A stretch of DNA of 32,021 nt from Sneathiella sp. (GTDB taxonomy: Bacteria > Pseudomonadota > Alphaproteobacteria > Sneathiellales > Sneathiellaceae), in contig JAEPMY010000028.1 in the NCBI GenBank assembly GCA_017643685.1, forward strand, positions 1 through 32,021, read 5' to 3'. The notes beneath the pieces are model-generated. The model saw only the letters and a program-made list of their open reading frames with translations. It was not told the DNA's origin and did not search any database. A program made the translations under genes and the position numbers. Below are positions 15,659 through 22,558 of this stretch, one piece after another (the stretch's first letter is position 1; every line of letters begins with the position of its first letter).

Positions 15659-16267
15659 TTAAGACTTGAGAAATGAGAGTAATTCTTTTCTGGTAATATC
15701 AGATTCCCGGAAACAGCCGAGCATTGAGCTGGTGATCATGGTGACGCCATCTTTATGGACGCCGCGGGTTGTCATGCATTGGTGGGCGCTTTCAATAATG
15801 ACGGCGACACCTTTAGGGGCCAGGGCGTCATTAATGGTATCCGCGATCTGCTGGGTCAGTTTTTCTTGGATCTGCAGGCGCTTTGAAAAGGCATCAACGA
15901 CGCGGGCCAGCTTTGAAATGCCAACCACACGATTGTTTGGCATGTAGGCAACATGGGCTTTTCCGATAATCGGAACCATATGGTGTTCGCAATAGCTCTC
16001 CAGGCGAATATCTTTGAGGATGATCATTTCATCATAACCTTCGACCTCTTCAAAGGTCCGCTCCAGATACTCTGCCGGATTTTCCCTATAGCCCGCAAAA
16101 AACTCTAGATAGGATCTGGCGACGCGATCTGGTGTGCCAAGAAGCCCTTCGCGCGTTGGGTCATCTCCAGCCCAGCGAATAAGCGTGCGAATGGCATCTT
16201 CTGCCTCTTCCTTTGTTGGGGCAGCAGAGACGATGGGGCCGTCTGTCATACTTTTGTCCTTATACAT
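15659..16267 (-). CDS. folE: GTP cyclohydrolase I
   Basis: A 202-residue enzyme converting GTP to 7,8-dihydroneopterin triphosphate, the first step to folate or biopterin. Zinc ligands C93, H96 (ESYCEHH) and C164 ([10 protein letters not shown]) align with E. coli C110, H113 and C181. [31 protein letters not shown] and HQCMTTRGV are signature blocks. Two starts are possible: ATG 16267 (AGGA eight bases upstream) and ATG 16249 (AAGGA upstream); I keep the longer. It follows apaG after 15 bases and probably shares the SAM-II-controlled metZ transcript. Confidence 0.96.
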   Translation of the reverse strand: MYKDKSMTDGPIVSAAPTKEEAEDAIRTLIRWAGDDPTREGLLGTPDRVARSYLEFFAGYRENPAEYLERTFEEVEGYDEMIILKDIRLESYCEHHMVPIIGKAHVAYMPNNRVVGISKLARVVDAFSKRLQIQEKLTQQIADTINDALAPKGVAVIIESAHQCMTTRGVHKDGVTMITSSMLGCFRESDITRKELLSFLKS

Positions 16268-16282
16268 CTATCAAATCCTGAT

Positions 16283-16690
16283 TTAATTTATCCGCGCCTG
16301 TTCGTGGGGGCTGTCCAAAGAAAAGGCGGGAACCTCAACGGTCAGCCATCCGCCACTTTCTTTTTCAAGATCGTAGCTGCCAACCATGATGCCGGAGGGG
16401 GTCGAAAGCGGTGTGCCGCTTGAATATTCAAAATGATCGCCGGGGGTCAGTCTTGGTTGCTCACCCACGACCCCGGCGCCTCTAACCACTTCCGTGTGAC
16501 CTGTTGCGTCTGTGATATACCAGCATCTTTGTCGCAGGGTGACGATCTCGTCGCTCTGGTTCTCGATGCGGATATGATAGGCCCAGATATACAGGTTGTT
16601 TTCCGGTTGTGACCGATCCGCCTGAAAGGTGGGAACAACAGACACTTCAATTCCCTGGGTGATTTTGCGATATGCATTATCCCACGTCAT
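16283..16690 (-). CDS. apaG: ApaG protein
   Basis: A 135-residue single-domain beta-sandwich protein (fibronectin III-like). Family marks are ENNLYIWAYHIRIENQS, LRQRCWYITDATG, VVGEQPRLTPGDHFEYSSG and PSGIMVGSYDLE. ApaG is linked in enterobacteria to Co2+ resistance and sits with apaH; its biochemical role is unsettled, although it binds nucleotides or pyrophosphate in some studies. Here it lies between metZ and folE on the same strand; metZ-apaG adjacency is familiar from alphaproteobacteria. Confidence 0.95.
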   Translation of the reverse strand: MTWDNAYRKITQGIEVSVVPTFQADRSQPENNLYIWAYHIRIENQSDEIVTLRQRCWYITDATGHTEVVRGAGVVGEQPRLTPGDHFEYSSGTPLSTPSGIMVGSYDLEKESGGWLTVEVPAFSLDSPHEQARIN

Positions 16691-16802
16691 TGGTCAGCCT
16701 TTTGTTCACTTGTCTTCTCCTGCGATGTCTCCTTCATCTATTAAAGACAAATCTCTATACGCAGTCAAAGCCAAGATGGACCAGTCACACCGATTGTATG
16801 CC

Positions 16803-17987
16803 TTATCCTCTCAGCGCACTCACCAGATCATCAATCAGATCATCTGTTGTTTCCAAGCCAACAGAAAGCCTCAGCAGGTTTTCATTGATGCCGAGCTCGG
16901 CTTTCAGCTCATCCGAGACGCTGGAATGGGTTGTCGTGGTCGGATGTGTGATCAGGCTTTTGCTATCGCCTAGGTTATTGCTGATATCAATCAGCTCCAG
17001 CCGGTTAAGGAAAGCAAATGTTTCGGCCTGACCGCCCGCAATTTCAAACGCGACGAGTGTGCTACCACCCTTCATTTGTTGCTTGGCAAGGGCCGCTTGT
17101 GGGTGGTCATCCCGTCCCGGATAGATCACGCGGGCGACGCCTGCCGCATCGGCGAGGGCGTCTGCGATTTTTCCGGCGGTCTCGGTCTGTTTGTTGACCC
17201 GAAGCTCTAATGTTTCAAGGCCTTTCAGTAGCGTCCAGGCGTTGAACGGGCTGAGAGACGGACCGGTATGTTTGTGATAAGGGGCAACGACTTCTTCGAT
17301 AAATTCTTCATCTGAAAGCACAATTCCCCCAAGGCAGCGCCCCTGACCGTCGATATGTTTGGTAGCAGAGTAAATCACCACATCAGCGCCCAGCTCTAAC
17401 GGTTTCTGGTGGATGGTCGTTGCAAACACATTGTCCACGATCACTCTTGCGCCAACTTTATGGGCCATCTCGGATACAGCGGCGATGTCCACGATTTCCA
17501 GAGTTGGGTTAGAGGGGGATTCAAGGAAGATCGCTTTTGTCTTGCTATTGATGGCCTCTTTCCATTGATCTAGATCGGTCCCGTCAATCAGGGTGACGCC
17601 GACGCCGAAACGTGGCAGGATCTGTTCAATGATATACAGGCAGGAGCCAAAAAGTGCTTTTGGGGCAACTACATGATCGCCTGCCGCCAGCTGGCTCATC
17701 AGCGCGAGGTTGACCGCGGCCATTCCGCTGGATGTGGCGCGAGAGGCTTCGGCGCCTTCCAGCAAGCACATTCTCTCTTCAAATACGGATGTGGTTGGGT
17801 TGGCGTATCGGGAATAGATATAGCCGTCATTTTCACCCAGAAAACGACCGGCCGCTTCTTCCGCACTGTCATATACAAAACCGGAGTTCAGAAAGATGGC
17901 TTCCGATGTTTCCTTGAAGCCAGACCGCACGAGCCCGCCGCGGATCGCCTGGGTTGCCAGGCCTTTGTCTTTCAAATCTTTTGTCAT
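16803..17987 (-). CDS. metZ: O-succinylhomoserine sulfhydrylase
   Basis: A 394-residue PLP enzyme of the Cys/Met metabolism family that makes homocysteine from O-succinylhomoserine and sulphide. The PLP lysine is K210 in YSATKHIDGQGR; other marks are YSRYANPTTSVFEERM, SSGMAAVNLAL, SPSNPTLEIVD, IVDNVFATT and the C-terminal LITHPTTTTHSSV. I chose the second of two adjacent ATGs (17987), five bases after GAGG. A frame extension to a GTG at 18020 lies inside the terminator stem and is not the start. Upstream are a consensus promoter, a SAM-II riboswitch and a terminator, so high SAM should shut the gene off. Confidence 0.96.
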   Translation of the reverse strand: MTKDLKDKGLATQAIRGGLVRSGFKETSEAIFLNSGFVYDSAEEAAGRFLGENDGYIYSRYANPTTSVFEERMCLLEGAEASRATSSGMAAVNLALMSQLAAGDHVVAPKALFGSCLYIIEQILPRFGVGVTLIDGTDLDQWKEAINSKTKAIFLESPSNPTLEIVDIAAVSEMAHKVGARVIVDNVFATTIHQKPLELGADVVIYSATKHIDGQGRCLGGIVLSDEEFIEEVVAPYHKHTGPSLSPFNAWTLLKGLETLELRVNKQTETAGKIADALADAAGVARVIYPGRDDHPQAALAKQQMKGGSTLVAFEIAGGQAETFAFLNRLELIDISNNLGDSKSLITHPTTTTHSSVSDELKAELGINENLLRLSVGLETTDDLIDDLVSALRG

Positions 17988-18003
17988 CATGTCCTCGAGG
18001 CAT

Positions 18004-18031
18004 AAAAAAACCCCGACCACCAGTCAGGGTT
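18004..18031 (-). terminator. Attenuator terminator of the metZ leader
   Basis: On the transcript, AACCCTGAC pairs with GTCGGGGTT (one G-U) around a five-base loop and is followed by seven U's (plus-strand A's 18004-18010). It lies between the SAM-II aptamer and metZ, so it is the likely expression platform. The 5' arm can instead pair with an upstream copy of GTCGGGG. Confidence 0.88.
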
Positions 18032-18041
18032 CTCACGAGCC

Positions 18042-18100
18042 CCGACCTTTTAGCGTTTCATTTTACGTGGCCGCAAGCCGGTCGGCACAAATCACCACGG
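18042..18100 (-). promoter_or_regulatory. SAM-II riboswitch aptamer
   Basis: On the minus strand, P1 forms between CGTGG (18099-18095) and CCACG (18070-18066). Within the loop is GGTGATTTG and GGCTTGCGGCC, and downstream CGCTAAAAGG, all in the order of the SAM-II consensus (GTGATTTG ... GCTTGC-GCCAC ... CGCTAAA). The loop segment CCGACC (18085-18080) is perfectly complementary to GGTCGG (18047-18042), the expected pseudoknot. SAM-II elements occur in alphaproteobacteria upstream of metA, metX and metZ. Binding SAM should lower metZ expression. Confidence 0.92.
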
Positions 18101-18106
18101 CCGCCG

Positions 18107-18134
18107 ACTATATTAGGGATCTGGGCCATGTCAA
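18107..18134 (-). promoter_or_regulatory. Sigma-70-type promoter of metZ
   Basis: TTGACA (minus strand, 18134-18129) is a perfect -35; after 16 bp comes TATAGT (18112-18107), five of six consensus bases. The predicted start, near 18100, falls at the first base of the SAM-II aptamer. Confidence 0.85.
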
Positions 18135-18200
18135 GCGGAAGGGCAAGCCCCCGTTTTTTCTATTGTGTGTCGGATACTTATTGGATAGATAGAAAGCAAG

Positions 18201-18274
18201 GCGGGCGTAGCTCAATGGTAGAGCAGGAGCTTCCCAAGCTTAAGACGAGGGTTCGATTCCCTTCGCCCGCTCCA
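18201..18274 (+). tRNA. tRNA-Gly (anticodon CCC), CCA encoded
   Basis: A 74-nt cloverleaf: acceptor arms GCGGGCG and CGCCCGC, D arm GCTC/GAGC, anticodon loop TTCCCAA, T arm AGGG/CCCT with loop TTCGATT, discriminator T18271 and CCA 18272-18274. The outermost anticodon-stem pair appears to be G-A. Anticodon CCC reads GGG. Confidence 0.96.
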
Positions 18275-18288
18275 ACTTCCTGAAAATC

Positions 18289-18819
18289 TTACTCCGTATG
18301 ACCAGATGTATCCCAATAGGCAGGATTCATAATCGGCTCAACGGCTTTAGATGAAGCCCGGATGCCGGGCAGGGCATTCGGTCCTAATTCCCGCATTCGC
18401 CAAGCCTCTTTCATGGTGACCAGTTCAGAATATGGGGGCTGGATGTTTGTGAGGCCAAAGCCGTGTCTGGTGTAGTAATTTGGATCGCCTAACACAAACA
18501 TTGCGTCCGCACCGATAGACGTCAGGTGTGCGGCCCCCTTTTCAATCAGCTCTTTTCCAACGCCCTGTCTTTGGAAGGCGGGTAAAACGGCGAGAGGGCA
18601 TAATAAAAAGCAGTATCGATTGGGATGACCGTCGATCATCAGCGGTGTGAAAATAACATTTCCAACTTTCTGGCCCTCGCGTTCAGCGGTTATTGAAAGG
18701 GTGGATTTCAATGCCATAAATTTCTGGACGAGGTCAGCAATCACCGGGCCTTCTTCATCGCCAAAGGCTTGCCTGTGAATGTGTTGGATCACCTCGATTT
18801 TATAGTCTGGTTTGATCAT
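18289..18819 (-). CDS. GNAT-family N-acetyltransferase
   Basis: A 176-residue GNAT protein. The acetyl-CoA loop is QRQGVGKELI near residues 95-104, preceded by the strand LLCPLAVLPAF and followed by GADAMFVLGDPNYYTRHGFGL, the pattern of YhbS-type acetyltransferases. Substrate unknown. It lies 92 bases downstream of the YjhX-family gene on the same strand. In E. coli the TopAI toxin YjhX is paired with YjhQ, also a GNAT-like protein, so this could be the cognate antitoxin; equally it may be an independent YhbS-like enzyme. Confidence 0.85.
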   Translation of the reverse strand: MIKPDYKIEVIQHIHRQAFGDEEGPVIADLVQKFMALKSTLSITAEREGQKVGNVIFTPLMIDGHPNRYCFLLCPLAVLPAFQRQGVGKELIEKGAAHLTSIGADAMFVLGDPNYYTRHGFGLTNIQPPYSELVTMKEAWRMRELGPNALPGIRASSKAVEPIMNPAYWDTSGHTE

Positions 18820-18867
18820 GGTTCATTTTCCAATATTCGGTCTTCTTTTTAAAGTCTGGATGCAGAC

Positions 18868-18897
18868 GCGCTGCCCAGCAGTTCGTGAGGGCAGCGC
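18868..18897 (-). other. Hairpin between the YjhX-like gene and the GNAT gene
   Basis: A perfect 9-bp stem, GCGCTGCCC (18868-18876) with GGGCAGCGC (18889-18897), encloses a 12-base loop. It has no T run on either strand. In a shared transcript it could alter the ratio of the two products. Confidence 0.6.
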
Positions 18898-18911
18898 CAT
18901 GTTGTTTCAGG

Positions 18912-19169
18912 TTATCTGTTATCTAACTGGGCATTTACATTCAGCAGCCCTTCGCGTGAAATCTGATAGGCTTTGCCACCGCGGGAGCGGATCAGCCGTT
19001 TCTTTTTCAGCTTGTTAAACACAGCGAGGGTGAAGCCAACCATCGCGTATCCATCGCGATTGAAGCAGGTTGCCTTATAAACGCGTCCATTCGCGGCGCG
19101 TTCAAACTGGATAAAGCCGCCTTGAGCCAACGCGTGCAAAACGCGCTGTTCAGCTTTTGAAATATTCAT
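18912..19169 (-). CDS. yjhX: YjhX/TopAI family protein (UPF0386)
   Basis: From ATG 19169 the product has 85 residues, exactly the length of E. coli YjhX. It shares [18 protein letters not shown], then [35 protein letters not shown] and the terminal AQLDNR. E. coli YjhX inhibits DNA topoisomerase I and is neutralised by YjhQ. The predicted fold is a small winged-helix-like DNA-mimic or topoisomerase binder. An upstream in-frame ATG at 19217 would add 16 residues absent from homologues. It precedes a GNAT gene on the same strand. Many chromosomal copies may be non-toxic, so activity is unproven. Confidence 0.88.
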   Translation of the reverse strand: MNISKAEQRVLHALAQGGFIQFERAANGRVYKATCFNRDGYAMVGFTLAVFNKLKKKRLIRSRGGKAYQISREGLLNVNAQLDNR

Positions 19170-19380
19170 GATTGTGTCTTTATGTAGAAGGTAATCCAGC
19201 GACAGACGGGCACGCATAAGGGCGCTGCCGGATAGGTTCCGTCTGCGTTAAATCGCTTCTCTAAATGGAAGCGGGATTACTTGACCCGATTCTCTAACAT
19301 AAAAACCTTAAATAAGAGGCGGCATAAGTTGCCTGTGAAATGGGAGTTACCACGGGCATTATCCTGTGGTCAAGCCGATC

Positions 19381-19551
19381 TTAAAAGGCGTAAAATAAAA
19401 CTGCCTGCAGGCCGAGATAGATGGCGATGGCAATAATGCACAGGTTCAGCGTGCGGTCAGCAGCTTTGCCCATTTCCTTTAATTTTCTGGCAAAAAAGAT
19501 CCGTGCGATAAAAAGCGCGACGAAAGCCAGCATCATGATTTTTAAAAGCAT
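19381..19551 (-). CDS. Small two-span membrane protein
   Basis: A 56-residue ORF found by reading the minus strand: MLLKIMMLAFVALFIARIFF, a basic hinge ARKLKEMGKAADR, then a second hydrophobic segment ending in GLQAVLFYAF. It starts nine bases after the diguanylate cyclase stop, with AAGG seven bases before the ATG, so it looks like the second gene of that transcript. I recognise no family. Between its end and the YjhX-like start (19170-19380) I see only an imperfect hairpin at 19350-19373. Confidence 0.6.
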   Translation of the reverse strand: MLLKIMMLAFVALFIARIFFARKLKEMGKAADRTLNLCIIAIAIYLGLQAVLFYAF

Positions 19552-19560
19552 ATGGCTGCC

Positions 19561-20751
19561 TTACTCGTCATTGGCGGCGGGGACATCATCCGTTAGATGC
19601 AGCCGATACTGATTTTTACCTTCGGTTTTTGCCAGATACATTTGCTCATCGGCGAGATCCACCAGCTCTTGCCAATCACGAGCGCCAGAGGACAGCATCT
19701 CCGCGATACCGATACTCGCGGTCAGTGGCTTTTTGTCTGGGCGAATGCCAAAGCCGTTGGTGCGCATACGGCGAATAGCCATACTGGCGCCTTCTGCATT
19801 TGTATGGGGGAGAACCATCAGGAACTCTTCACCGCCCCAGCGGATCAGGATATCTGAATCCCGTAAATTCCGTCTTGTCAGCATTGCCGCATTTTGTAGC
19901 ACCCGGTCCCCGGCATCATGGCCATAGCGATCATTGATTTTCTTGAAATCATCCAAATCCAGAAAGGCGACGGAAAGCGGGGTATGTTGACGGGCGGCAA
20001 TTCGGAACTGCACATCCAGAATTTCCTCGCCGCTATTACGGCTGTAACAATGGGTCAGCCCATCGATAGAGGCTTGCTCCACCAATGATACCATATAACT
20101 GAGCTGGCTGATGGCCGCGAAGGAGCAGATCGCAATTGTCGCCGCAAGGGAGAGCAGCATTCCAAGGCCGGGTTCTGGGTCCGGCAGGTTGCTTGTCACG
20201 GCGACGATCAATAACTCCGCCGTCAGAAACAGAATGCTGATCAGGAAGCTTTCTTTCAGCGTGAGCGGAAATACCGCCACACTGGCAGAGATCAAAAACG
20301 GAAAGATCGCATAGCCTGCGGTTGGCAGACTGTCGATGGATCCAAGATACTCCGGTAGTACAAGCGGCTGATAAAAAGCTTGAAAAACCAAAGAGGTGAC
20401 AAAGAAAACAAACAGCGCCCGATAAGCGCTTTGCAGGCTATCCGCTTTGCGAATAGCGAACACCAGCAGCATCAGGATAAAGGCTGCAGCGGCGCGGTAG
20501 ATAATCAGTTTTCGCGCCGTTTCCGGGTCGAAATACAGTGTATCCAGCAGCATGCCAAAGGCATAGAAAAAGGCACCGATCAGGGACATCAGGCGAATGC
20601 GGCTCAGGATGACCATGGCCCGCCTGCGGGTGAGGAGAGGGGAGTGTTCCCCAGCGGACACGAGGCCGCCGATCCGGTTTGCCGTCAGGCTTTGACCATT
20701 AACTCCCGCAATATTCGTGAGTAACGCATTAAAAATACTCAAGAATTCCAC
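19561..20751 (-). CDS. Membrane-bound diguanylate cyclase (GGDEF)
   Basis: A 396-residue protein with about six membrane spans in the first 225 residues and a C-terminal GGDEF domain (about 228-385). The metal/GTP motif FLDLDDFKKIND is at 263-274 and the active loop is GGEEF at 306-310, a functional variant. The inhibitory I-site R297-D-S-D300 lies exactly five residues before it, so c-di-GMP feedback inhibition is likely. It makes c-di-GMP from two GTP. The N-terminal spans do not match a sensor family I can name. The start is uncertain: GTG 20751 follows TTTAGG closely, and a TTG nine bases in is possible. Probably co-transcribed with the small membrane protein downstream. Confidence 0.93.
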   Translation of the reverse strand: MEFLSIFNALLTNIAGVNGQSLTANRIGGLVSAGEHSPLLTRRRAMVILSRIRLMSLIGAFFYAFGMLLDTLYFDPETARKLIIYRAAAAFILMLLVFAIRKADSLQSAYRALFVFFVTSLVFQAFYQPLVLPEYLGSIDSLPTAGYAIFPFLISASVAVFPLTLKESFLISILFLTAELLIVAVTSNLPDPEPGLGMLLSLAATIAICSFAAISQLSYMVSLVEQASIDGLTHCYSRNSGEEILDVQFRIAARQHTPLSVAFLDLDDFKKINDRYGHDAGDRVLQNAAMLTRRNLRDSDILIRWGGEEFLMVLPHTNAEGASMAIRRMRTNGFGIRPDKKPLTASIGIAEMLSSGARDWQELVDLADEQMYLAKTEGKNQYRLHLTDDVPAANDE

Positions 20752-20827
20752 CCTAAATCAAAACATACCTGCCCAGTTATTAGGCTGTTTTAACAAATAA
20801 TTAACCAAAGGGCGAAATTAAAAAAGA

Positions 20828-20852
20828 AAAAGGCCGACAATGCCGGCCTTTT
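20828..20852 (-). terminator. Terminator after the enoyl-CoA hydratase gene
   Basis: AAAAGGCCG (20828-20836) pairs with CGGCCTTTT (20844-20852); the plus-strand A-rich run at 20819-20831 supplies U's to the minus-strand transcript. Confidence 0.85.
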
Positions 20853-20871
20853 CTGTTGCGCGAATGTCTGA

Positions 20872-21642
20872 TTATCTTTTCCGCTTTGTAAAAGCACCGA
20901 GCATTTCTGACGGTTCTGGCCCCTCGAAAGATTTAGCAAACATATCGATGCCAAGTTGAACTGAGGCAGAGAAACTCTCTTCTTCCCACGCATTGCAGAG
21001 ACGTTTTTGCAGGCGAATGGCCTCGCGGCCGCCCTCCAGAATTTCTTTGACGGCAGTTTTCACTGCATCATCCAGCTTGCCGTCCTCGGCAAGGCGCTGA
21101 ACAAAACCGGCATCAAAAGCTTCTTGTCCGTTCAGGGCACGGCCCGTCATCACCAGATCACGGGCAAGGCCACTGCCAAGGATGCGGGGTAGAACAGCGG
21201 CTTCAATAACAGATGGAATACCAACTCGAACTTCTGGCATGGAAAATTCTGCGGACTTTTCCGCAATGATCAAATCGCACATGGCCGCGATTTCCATACC
21301 GCCGCCCAAGCAATATCCATTGATGCGCGCGATAACAGGGACCGGCAGGTTCCGAACGGCACTACACACATTATGGATACGGGTGATAAAAGCGCGGGCC
21401 GTGTCTGGGGTCAGCTCTGCCATCTCATAGATGTTGGCGCCCCCGACAAAGGCCCTATCGCCAGCGCCGGTCAGGATCACAGCGCGGAGTTTCTCATCCC
21501 CATCAAGGGCGTTCAGCTTATCAGCAAGCTCTTCCAGAATTTCAGAGCTCAGTGTGTTGAGCTTCTTCGGGTTGTTAATGGTCACCCGGCAAACATCGCC
21601 TTTTTCATGGGCGGTTCTGACCGTCGTTACAAAATCTGCCAT
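20872..21642 (-). CDS. Enoyl-CoA hydratase/isomerase family protein
   Basis: A 256-residue crotonase. The oxyanion-hole motif is AFVGGANIYEM and the second is NGYCLGGGMEIA. E117 and E137 (GGGME; SMPE), 20 residues apart, match rat hydratase E144 and E164, so hydration of 2-enoyl-CoA is chemically possible. The segment after E137 reads GIPSVIEAAVLPRILG rather than the usual IPGAGGTQRL, so the substrate may differ from short-chain crotonyl-CoA. I chose ATG 21642, preceded by AAGGGAT; an upstream ATG at 21672 has no such site. Divergent from the Nfu gene. Confidence 0.88.
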   Translation of the reverse strand: MADFVTTVRTAHEKGDVCRVTINNPKKLNTLSSEILEELADKLNALDGDEKLRAVILTGAGDRAFVGGANIYEMAELTPDTARAFITRIHNVCSAVRNLPVPVIARINGYCLGGGMEIAAMCDLIIAEKSAEFSMPEVRVGIPSVIEAAVLPRILGSGLARDLVMTGRALNGQEAFDAGFVQRLAEDGKLDDAVKTAVKEILEGGREAIRLQKRLCNAWEEESFSASVQLGIDMFAKSFEGPEPSEMLGAFTKRKR

Positions 21643-21745
21643 TTTTATCCCTTTTTTTTCGTTATGCGGCATTATATGTAAGTTACAAACGCAGAGGGCG
21701 CGTATGCGCGGGGCAGTCTACCCGTTGCAGCAAAGGTTGAGAAGC

Positions 21746-22558
21746 ATGTTTATACAAACCAAACCTGGTCACAACGCTAATTATCAGGAATTTTTTCCAG
21801 GAAAAGAAGTTCTGGGAAATGGTCAGCGTCATATTTCCAAGGATGAGGCAGGCGATCTCTCCCCTCTTGCCGCTGGAATTTATGCGGTCGAGGGTGTGGT
21901 GACAGTGACCCTCCTTGCCGATAGTCTTTTGGTGGAGAAAGACGAAGATGTGGCATGGGATGCCTTAAATACGCAGATATTTTCTGCTATTATGGAACAT
22001 TATAAATCAGGAAAGCCCGTATTGATGGAGACACAGGAAACTGCCAGCTTCGATGAAGAAATCATCGCTCAGGTTCAGGATCTGCTGAACACTCGTATTG
22101 TTCCGGCGGTAACCCAATCCGGCGGTGACGTCGAATTTCATAGCTACAAAGACGGAAATCTGTATTTGAAAATGCAGGGGTCCGCTTTTTCAATGCTGAC
22201 CGGCATCACAAATATGCTGCGCCACTATGTGCCGGAGATTAAAGCGGTTCTGGATCACCGGGAAGCTTTGCCGCGCCCCGGTCTTGAAACCGAAGAGGCA
22301 ACGGCAATCCGTGGCCTGCTGCAGGACCGGATTAACCCATCCATTGCGGCTCATGGCGGTCATATTACTTTGGTGGATATTCAGGAAGATAAGGCATATG
22401 TCCGGCTTGAAGGCGGTTGTCAGGGCTGCGGCATGGCGGACGTCACCCTGAAACAGGGTGTCGCCAAAGAAATCATGGATATGGTGCCAAATATCACCGA
22501 GGTTCTGGACGTTACCGACCACGCGGGCGGCACCAACCCATATTATCAGCCTTCTTGA
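21746..22558 (+). CDS. Nfu/NifU-type iron-sulphur scaffold with duplicated NifU domain
   Basis: A 270-residue protein in three parts: an Nfu N-terminal domain (1-95: MFIQTKPGHNANYQEFFPGK, GIYAVEGVVTV, IMEHYKSGKPVL), a first NifU-like domain (about 103-170) and a second (about 184-255). The second has the cluster-binding CxxC at C225 and C228 (GGCQGCGMADVTLKQGV). The first keeps the fold pattern (LLNTRIVPAVTQSGGDVEF) but has serines, S146 and S149, in the matching place. Nfu proteins transfer Fe-S clusters to apo-enzymes. Typical alphaproteobacterial Nfu has one NifU domain (about 185-190 residues). The frame is open upstream to 21431 but overlaps the divergent hydratase; ATG 21746 begins the family N-terminus. 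Its 3' end overlaps the convergent cyclase by 13 bases. Confidence 0.9.
   Translation: MFIQTKPGHNANYQEFFPGKEVLGNGQRHISKDEAGDLSPLAAGIYAVEGVVTVTLLADSLLVEKDEDVAWDALNTQIFSAIMEHYKSGKPVLMETQETASFDEEIIAQVQDLLNTRIVPAVTQSGGDVEFHSYKDGNLYLKMQGSAFSMLTGITNMLRHYVPEIKAVLDHREALPRPGLETEEATAIRGLLQDRINPSIAAHGGHITLVDIQEDKAYVRLEGGCQGCGMADVTLKQGVAKEIMDMVPNITEVLDVTDHAGGTNPYYQPS

Noticed and set aside
17988..18020. N-terminal extension of MetZ starting at a GTG
   Set aside because: The GTG lies in the stem of the leader terminator, and the extra residues are not part of the family.
19350..19373. Imperfect hairpin upstream of the YjhX-like gene as a terminator
   Set aside because: An 8-bp stem with a G-T pair and no T run on either strand; no support beyond pairing.
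21431..21745. 105-residue N-terminal extension of the Nfu protein
   Set aside because: It overlaps the divergent hydratase coding region; the family N-terminus begins at ATG 21746.
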